64,000 nucleotides of DNA from an uncultured Oscillospiraceae bacterium. Lineage in GTDB: Bacteria > Bacillota > Clostridia > Oscillospirales > Acutalibacteraceae. Below the pieces are notes generated by a model that was not told the origin of the DNA, did no database searches, and saw only the letters and a program-made list of their open reading frames with translations. Of the stretch, positions 60,205 through 64,000 are shown piece after piece (the first letter of the stretch is position 1; each line of letters opens with the position of its first letter). The stretch is from positions 23,808-87,807 of the forward strand of contig CASFCH010000065.1 in the NCBI GenBank assembly GCA_949293315.1. The letters are read 5' to 3'. Both the position numbers and the translations under genes were made by a program.

Positions 60205-61473
60205 ATGTCCGTAACACAGGAGTACGCCGGCGGAAAGACTGCGGATACGATGGCGCAGGCGCAAAATGCCTGCGCGAGCATCAAAAAGATCATTGAGACG
60301 ATCGGTCCGCGTGCGCCCGGCAGTCCGGAGGAGCTCAAGGCGCAGGAGTTTATTGAAAAGGAGATCCGCCCCTACTGCTCGGAGACGGAGATTGAGCCGT
60401 TTACCGTGCACAGGCAGGCGTTTATGGGGTTTATCCCGTTTACAGTCCTCATGGGCGTGATCGGGGTGTTTCTCTACTTCTTTGATTATCAGATCGCCAG
60501 TCTGGCGCTGTGCATTCTGGGCCTGATCCCGCTTGTGCTGGAATTTGTCATGTATAAGCAGTTTATCGACCCGCTCTTCCCGGGTCATGAGTCGCACAAT
60601 CTGATCTGCCGGAAGGCGCCCAAGGGGGAGGTCAAGCGGCGCATCATCTTTGTGGGCCATGCCGATTCCCAGTATGAGTGGACGCTCAATTACCTCCTCG
60701 GCGGCAACGGCATGAAGGCGGTCCTCATCCCGGCGGTCGTCGGCCTGATCGTGCTGACGGTGGCCTCTCTGATCAAGGTGATCGTGTTTGATATCGCGGG
60801 CGTCGTCTCCCACGGGGCGGACCTGTTCTTCTCCATCGTGGGGATCATTCAGTTTGCGTTTGTCCCGTTCTTCCTGCTGTTCCTGCTGTTCCAGAACCCG
60901 TTTAAGAGCGTGCCCGGCGCCAACGACAATCTGACCGGCTGCTATGTGGCCACCGGCGTCATCAAGGCGCTGGCGGACGCCGGGATCGAGTTTGAGAATA
61001 CGGAGGTCGTGGGGATCTGCTCCGGCTCCGAGGAGGCGGGCCTGCGCGGGGCGAAGGCGTATGCCAAACGGCACCGTCAGGAGCTGCTGGATACGGACAC
61101 CATCGTCATCGCGGTGGACACCTTCCGCGATCTGGGCGATCTGGCCATCTATGACCGGGATCTGAGCGGTACGCTCAAGCACGATCCCGAGGTGCGCAAG
61201 CTGGTCCGCCGAGCGGGCGAGAACTGCGGGCTGAAGCTGGAGTATTCCTCTGTCTACATCGGGGCGAGCGACGCCGCCGCCTTTACGCAGGAGGGCATCC
61301 GCGCCACCGGATTTGCCGCCATGGACCCGACCCCTCCGCGCTATTACCATACGCGACTGGACAACTGGGATGATATGAATCCCGAGGCTGTTAAAGTCGG
61401 CTTGGACGTGATGGTGGAGACGGCGTGTCTCTTTGACCGCGAGGGCGGCGTGCCGAAAGGTGGATCCCGGTAA
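60205..61473 (+). CDS. membrane-embedded M28-type aminopeptidase-like protein
   Basis: 422 residues. Two pairs of membrane helices (about 72-112 and 172-235) interrupt a cytosolic or external M28 zinc-peptidase domain. The ligands are recognisable: His in VGHADS, Asp in GANDNLTG, the Glu pair in GSEEAG, Asp in AVDTF and His in YYHTRLDN. Family members remove N-terminal amino acids, but membrane insertion in the middle is unusual and the substrate unknown. The start and promoter are set by the inverted repeat just upstream. Confidence 0.8.
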   Translation: MSVTQEYAGGKTADTMAQAQNACASIKKIIETIGPRAPGSPEELKAQEFIEKEIRPYCSETEIEPFTVHRQAFMGFIPFTVLMGVIGVFLYFFDYQIASLALCILGLIPLVLEFVMYKQFIDPLFPGHESHNLICRKAPKGEVKRRIIFVGHADSQYEWTLNYLLGGNGMKAVLIPAVVGLIVLTVASLIKVIVFDIAGVVSHGADLFFSIVGIIQFAFVPFFLLFLLFQNPFKSVPGANDNLTGCYVATGVIKALADAGIEFENTEVVGICSGSEEAGLRGAKAYAKRHRQELLDTDTIVIAVDTFRDLGDLAIYDRDLSGTLKHDPEVRKLVRRAGENCGLKLEYSSVYIGASDAAAFTQEGIRATGFAAMDPTPPRYYHTRLDNWDDMNPEAVKVGLDVMVETACLFDREGGVPKGGSR

Positions 61474-61528
61474 AGAGCCAAAAAATAGAGGGGCGGCAAA
61501 GACCGCCCCCCTTTGTATATGCCGCATC

Positions 61529-61556
61529 AAAAGAGCCCAGGATCCCGGGCTCTTTT
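61529..61556. terminator. bidirectional terminator between convergent genes
   Basis: AAAAGAGCCC (61529-61538) and GGGCTCTTTT (61547-61556), a perfect 10-bp stem with A and T runs on both sides; a second GGGGCGG/CCGCCCC hairpin lies at 61490-61509. Confidence 0.9.
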
Positions 61557-61573
61557 GACGTGCAGGGCTGCGC

Positions 61574-62536
61574 TTACAGCCCGTTGACCACGTGGATCGG
61601 CTTGCCGCTGAAATAGGCGGCAAAGTTCTCCCGACAGATCTTCATCAGGCGGCTGCGCGTCTCCAGCCCCGCCCAGGCGATGTGGGGAGTTATAATGCAG
61701 TTTTTCGCCGTCAGCAGCGGGTTGGATTCCCGCGGCGGCTCCACGGAGAGGACATCCATCCCGGCCCCGGCAAGCCGGCCGCTGTTGAGCGCATCCGCAA
61801 CTGCCTGCTCATCGAGCGCCGGACCGCGGGAGGTGTTGATCAGGTAAGCGCCCTGCTTCATTTTTCCCAGGAAATCGGCGTTCACCATCTGTTCTGTCTG
61901 TGGCGTCAGCGGACAGTGGAGGGATACAACGTCCGACTTTGCGAGTAATTCCTCCAACGGGACAAAGTGCAGGAACTCATTTTCAAATTCCGGCTTTGGG
62001 TGCGGCGTATAGACCAGCACATTCATGCCCATTGCAATGGCAATTGTGGCAACTGCCTGGCCAATCTTGCCAAATCCGATAACGCCAAAGGTCTTATCCA
62101 GCAGCTCCGTCAACGGAGTCTTCCAGTAGCAAAAATCACTGCACGCGGCCCACTCCCCGCGGTGGACGGATTCGCTGTGCAGTCCGGCACGATTGCACAG
62201 TTCCAGCAGCAGCGCAAATGTATGCTGCGCTACCGCCGCCGTGGAATAGGCGGGGATGTTGCATACCGGGATGCCGTGCTCGCGCGTATAATCACAGTCA
62301 ATCACATTGTAGCCGGTGGAGAGCAGCTCAATGAATTTCAGATCCGGCAGCTGCTCCAAAATTTCCCGATCCAAAACAGTCTTATTTGTCACCACAATCT
62401 CTGCTCCTGCACAGCGCTCAACGATTTTTCCCCGCGGCGTGCGGTCATAGACGGTGTAATCCCCATACCGGCCCAGCCATTCCCAGCTCAGATCGCCCGG
62501 ATTTGTGGTATAGGCGTCCAACAGAACGATTTTCAT
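61574..62536 (-). CDS. D-2-hydroxyacid dehydrogenase
   Basis: 320 residues. The NAD-binding GFGKIGQAVA near 155, the catalytic Arg in INTSRGPALDE near 235, Glu in the GMDVLSVEPP region and His in ITPHIAWAG near 287 are those of the D-isomer 2-hydroxyacid dehydrogenases; overall look is of hydroxypyruvate/glycerate dehydrogenases. It reduces a 2-keto acid with NADH. It reads toward the M28 gene and shares a 128-base upstream region with the divergent gldA. AGGGGGT ribosome site. Confidence 0.93.
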   Translation of the reverse strand: MKIVLLDAYTTNPGDLSWEWLGRYGDYTVYDRTPRGKIVERCAGAEIVVTNKTVLDREILEQLPDLKFIELLSTGYNVIDCDYTREHGIPVCNIPAYSTAAVAQHTFALLLELCNRAGLHSESVHRGEWAACSDFCYWKTPLTELLDKTFGVIGFGKIGQAVATIAIAMGMNVLVYTPHPKPEFENEFLHFVPLEELLAKSDVVSLHCPLTPQTEQMVNADFLGKMKQGAYLINTSRGPALDEQAVADALNSGRLAGAGMDVLSVEPPRESNPLLTAKNCIITPHIAWAGLETRSRLMKICRENFAAYFSGKPIHVVNGL

Positions 62537-62664
62537 TACGAATTACCCCCTGCAATCCAATTCTATTTACTGAAAGTATAACACATTTTTTTGAGTATTG
62601 ATATACACAAATATGCCGCCCGGTGATAAAATAGAGGAGAGTATCGTGTAAAGGAGTTTGCAAT
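62537..62664. promoter_or_regulatory. divergent promoter region
   Basis: On the minus strand an extended -10 TGTTATACT lies upstream of the hydroxyacid dehydrogenase gene; on the plus strand a GATAAAAT candidate (62624-62631 region) precedes gldA. The -35 elements are weak, which suggests activator control. Confidence 0.4.
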
Positions 62665-63756
62665 ATGGAGCGGATCACCAAAACGCCGCTGTGCTATATT
62701 CAGGAGGACGGCTGCCTGCAAAAAATTGCTTTTTACACCAGATCTTTGGGCGAGGGCGGCGTATATGCCGTTACGGATCCGTTTGTTTTGCAGGCGTACG
62801 GAGAGACTATTTCCCGTTGTTTTGCCTCCCATGGCGTACGCCTGGTTATGAAAGAGGCGAGTGGGGTATGCTGCCGGGAAAGCATCGACCGCATGATTGA
62901 AGAATTGCACGCCGCAGGCTGTGATATGGTCGCCGGGATCGGGGGAGGAAAGGCGCTGGATCTCGCAAAGGCAGTGGCGCATTTTGCTCGGCTGCCGGTA
63001 ATGGTTGTCCCGACCTCTGCGGCTACGGACGCACCGTGCAGCGCCATCTCCGTCCTATATACGGCGGATGGCGTCTTTGATCAGTACCTCACACTCCGCC
63101 ACAGCCCGGATCTGGTCCTGGTTGATACACGGGTGATTGCCAACGCACCGGCACGCCTGCTCGCGGCCGGCATGGGCGATGCCATGGCAACGTATTATGA
63201 GGCGCACTCCTGTTACCGCAGTGACCGGCGCACCAATGCAGGCGGCCGCTGTTCCTTGGCGGCGCTCTCCCTGGCGGCTGCCTGCAGGGATACCCTGTTC
63301 AGGGACGGATATGCCGCCTACTGCGCCGTGCAGGAAAAGCGCGTTACACCGGCGCTGGAAAATGTCGTGGAGGCCAACATCTATCTCAGCGGCATCGGCT
63401 TTGAGAGCGGCGGACTTTCCATCGCCCACGCGGTGAACAATGGGATGTCCGCGATCCCGGCGTGCCAAACGGTCCTACATGGGGAAAAGGTCGCCTTCGG
63501 CACGCTCGTTCAGCTTTGGCTGGAGGGGAATAGGGAGGAATTCGGGCGCGTCCGCGCTTTTCACCGGCGTGTGGGGCTCCCGGTGACACTGCACCAGCTC
63601 GGCCTGGATGCGCCGGATGCGGAACTGCTGATGCCTGCTGCCGAGCTCGCCTGCGACCGTGGGGACGTCATGGGCAGCATGCCGGAGGGGATTACGCCGC
63701 AGGATATCTGCCGGGCGATGATCGCCGTGGATCAAAATAACGGCGAATTGGATTGA
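62665..63756 (+). CDS. gldA: glycerol dehydrogenase
   Basis: 363 residues, iron-containing alcohol dehydrogenase fold. VAGIGGGKALDLAKAVA near 92 binds NAD; zinc ligands are the Asp in GMGDAMATYYEA near 172, His in SIAHAVNNG near 254 and His in VLHGEKVAFG near 272. It interconverts glycerol and dihydroxyacetone. AAAGGAG site before the ATG. The neighbouring divergent hydroxyacid dehydrogenase may share regulation. Closed by a strong terminator. Confidence 0.93.
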   Translation: MERITKTPLCYIQEDGCLQKIAFYTRSLGEGGVYAVTDPFVLQAYGETISRCFASHGVRLVMKEASGVCCRESIDRMIEELHAAGCDMVAGIGGGKALDLAKAVAHFARLPVMVVPTSAATDAPCSAISVLYTADGVFDQYLTLRHSPDLVLVDTRVIANAPARLLAAGMGDAMATYYEAHSCYRSDRRTNAGGRCSLAALSLAAACRDTLFRDGYAAYCAVQEKRVTPALENVVEANIYLSGIGFESGGLSIAHAVNNGMSAIPACQTVLHGEKVAFGTLVQLWLEGNREEFGRVRAFHRRVGLPVTLHQLGLDAPDAELLMPAAELACDRGDVMGSMPEGITPQDICRAMIAVDQNNGELD

Positions 63757-63771
63757 TCCATCAATAAATTT

Positions 63772-63815
63772 GGAACCGGAGGAGCAGCAATTATCTGTTC
63801 CTCCGGTTCCCTTTT
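63772..63815. terminator. strong terminator after gldA
   Basis: GGAACCGGAGGA (from 63772) pairs perfectly with TCCTCCGGTTCC (ending 63810), then CTTTT. It can also serve the gene that arrives on the minus strand. Confidence 0.9.
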
Positions 63816-63818
63816 GGA

Positions 63819-64000
63819 TCAGGGCGTTTTTGTTTTTAGGATATTTCTTGTGTGTTTGCGCTGGCGGGTGATCCAAAGCGCCAACAGCAGGAAAACTGCG
63901 GCAAAAGCCAGCTCAATCGCCATGGAGGCAAATATGGGGCCGAGCGAAGCGGATGAAAAATCAGTCAGCTCCGTGATTTGCTCGATTGCATTTGCGTACC
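63819..64000 (-). CDS. C-terminal part of a membrane protein
   Basis: The minus-strand frame enters from the right edge and stops at 63819-63821, giving 59 residues. They include a hydrophobic helix (IELAFAAVFLLLALWI) and a basic C-terminal tail (TRQRKHTRNILKTK), typical of the last helix and inside tail of a membrane protein. Too little is visible to name the family. It converges with gldA on the terminator at 63772-63815. Confidence 0.65.
   Translation of the reverse strand, partial: YANAIEQITELTDFSSASLGPIFASMAIELAFAAVFLLLALWITRQRKHTRNILKTKTP

Noticed and set aside
1..64000. CRISPR arrays, tRNA and rRNA genes
   Set aside because: No regularly spaced direct repeats and no tRNA-like or rRNA sequences were noticed on either strand.

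Overview
The window joins two kinds of DNA. Positions 1 to about 28,830 are a visibly AT-richer mobile element that also runs off the left edge. Positions about 28,830 to 64,000 are GC-rich host chromosome. The host is a spore-forming, low-GC-phylum (Firmicutes/Clostridia-type) bacterium: it carries spoVA genes, a Gram-positive PolC, the MEP isoprenoid enzymes Dxr and IspG, and a short HisG with HisZ. The GC-rich codon use would fit an Oscillospiraceae-like gut clostridium, but that placement is inference.

The element (1-28,830) reads almost entirely rightward. In order it holds: a cut-off gene and small membrane proteins; an SSB-like protein behind a strong promoter and structured leader; a CobS/MoxR-like AAA+ ATPase with a CobT-like HELGH + VWA partner (2475-6670); unknown proteins, a PQ-loop membrane protein and a solo DNA methyltransferase; an AbiEi/AbiEii toxin-antitoxin pair with a perfect palindromic operator; a second copy of the leader RNA; a DNA metabolism block (unknown 380-aa protein, YqaJ-type exonuclease, RecD2-like helicase, possible annealing protein, CHC2-zinc primase); a ParM/ParR-like partition pair; an XRE regulator and two small sigma-like proteins; a structured non-coding region; and three tandem large serine recombinases. 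No relaxase, type IV secretion or phage structural gene lies in this part, so integrative conjugative element versus phage-plasmid stays open.

Immediately after the third recombinase comes the 3' end of spoVAC (about 40 codons), then spoVAD. The element therefore sits inside spoVAC. Either the host has lost a spore DPA-channel gene, or the element is excised during sporulation and rebuilds it, as skin-type elements do. This is the observation most worth following up.

The host part contains: spoVAD, a 59-aa membrane protein, nagA and a DUF6483-like gene (28.9-31.8 kb); an ABC ATPase plus FtsX-type permease (32.1-35.4 kb); a possible sRNA, a PhoP-box-like repeat array, an SDR dehydrogenase, a two-component system, an orphan ABC ATPase and a lipoprotein (35.4-40.0 kb); pyrH-frr-uppS-cdsA-dxr-rseP-ispG-polC (40.2-50.9 kb), linking UMP supply, translation recycling, lipid carrier and phospholipid synthesis and replication; hisZGDCBAIE without hisH or hisF (51.0-57.1 kb); a condensation-type acyltransferase homologue, a zinc-ribbon membrane protein and a DUF368 (polyprenyl-phosphate transporter family) protein (57.2-60.1 kb); an M28-type membrane peptidase; a 2-hydroxyacid dehydrogenase on the minus strand; a glycerol dehydrogenase; and the end of a minus-strand membrane protein.
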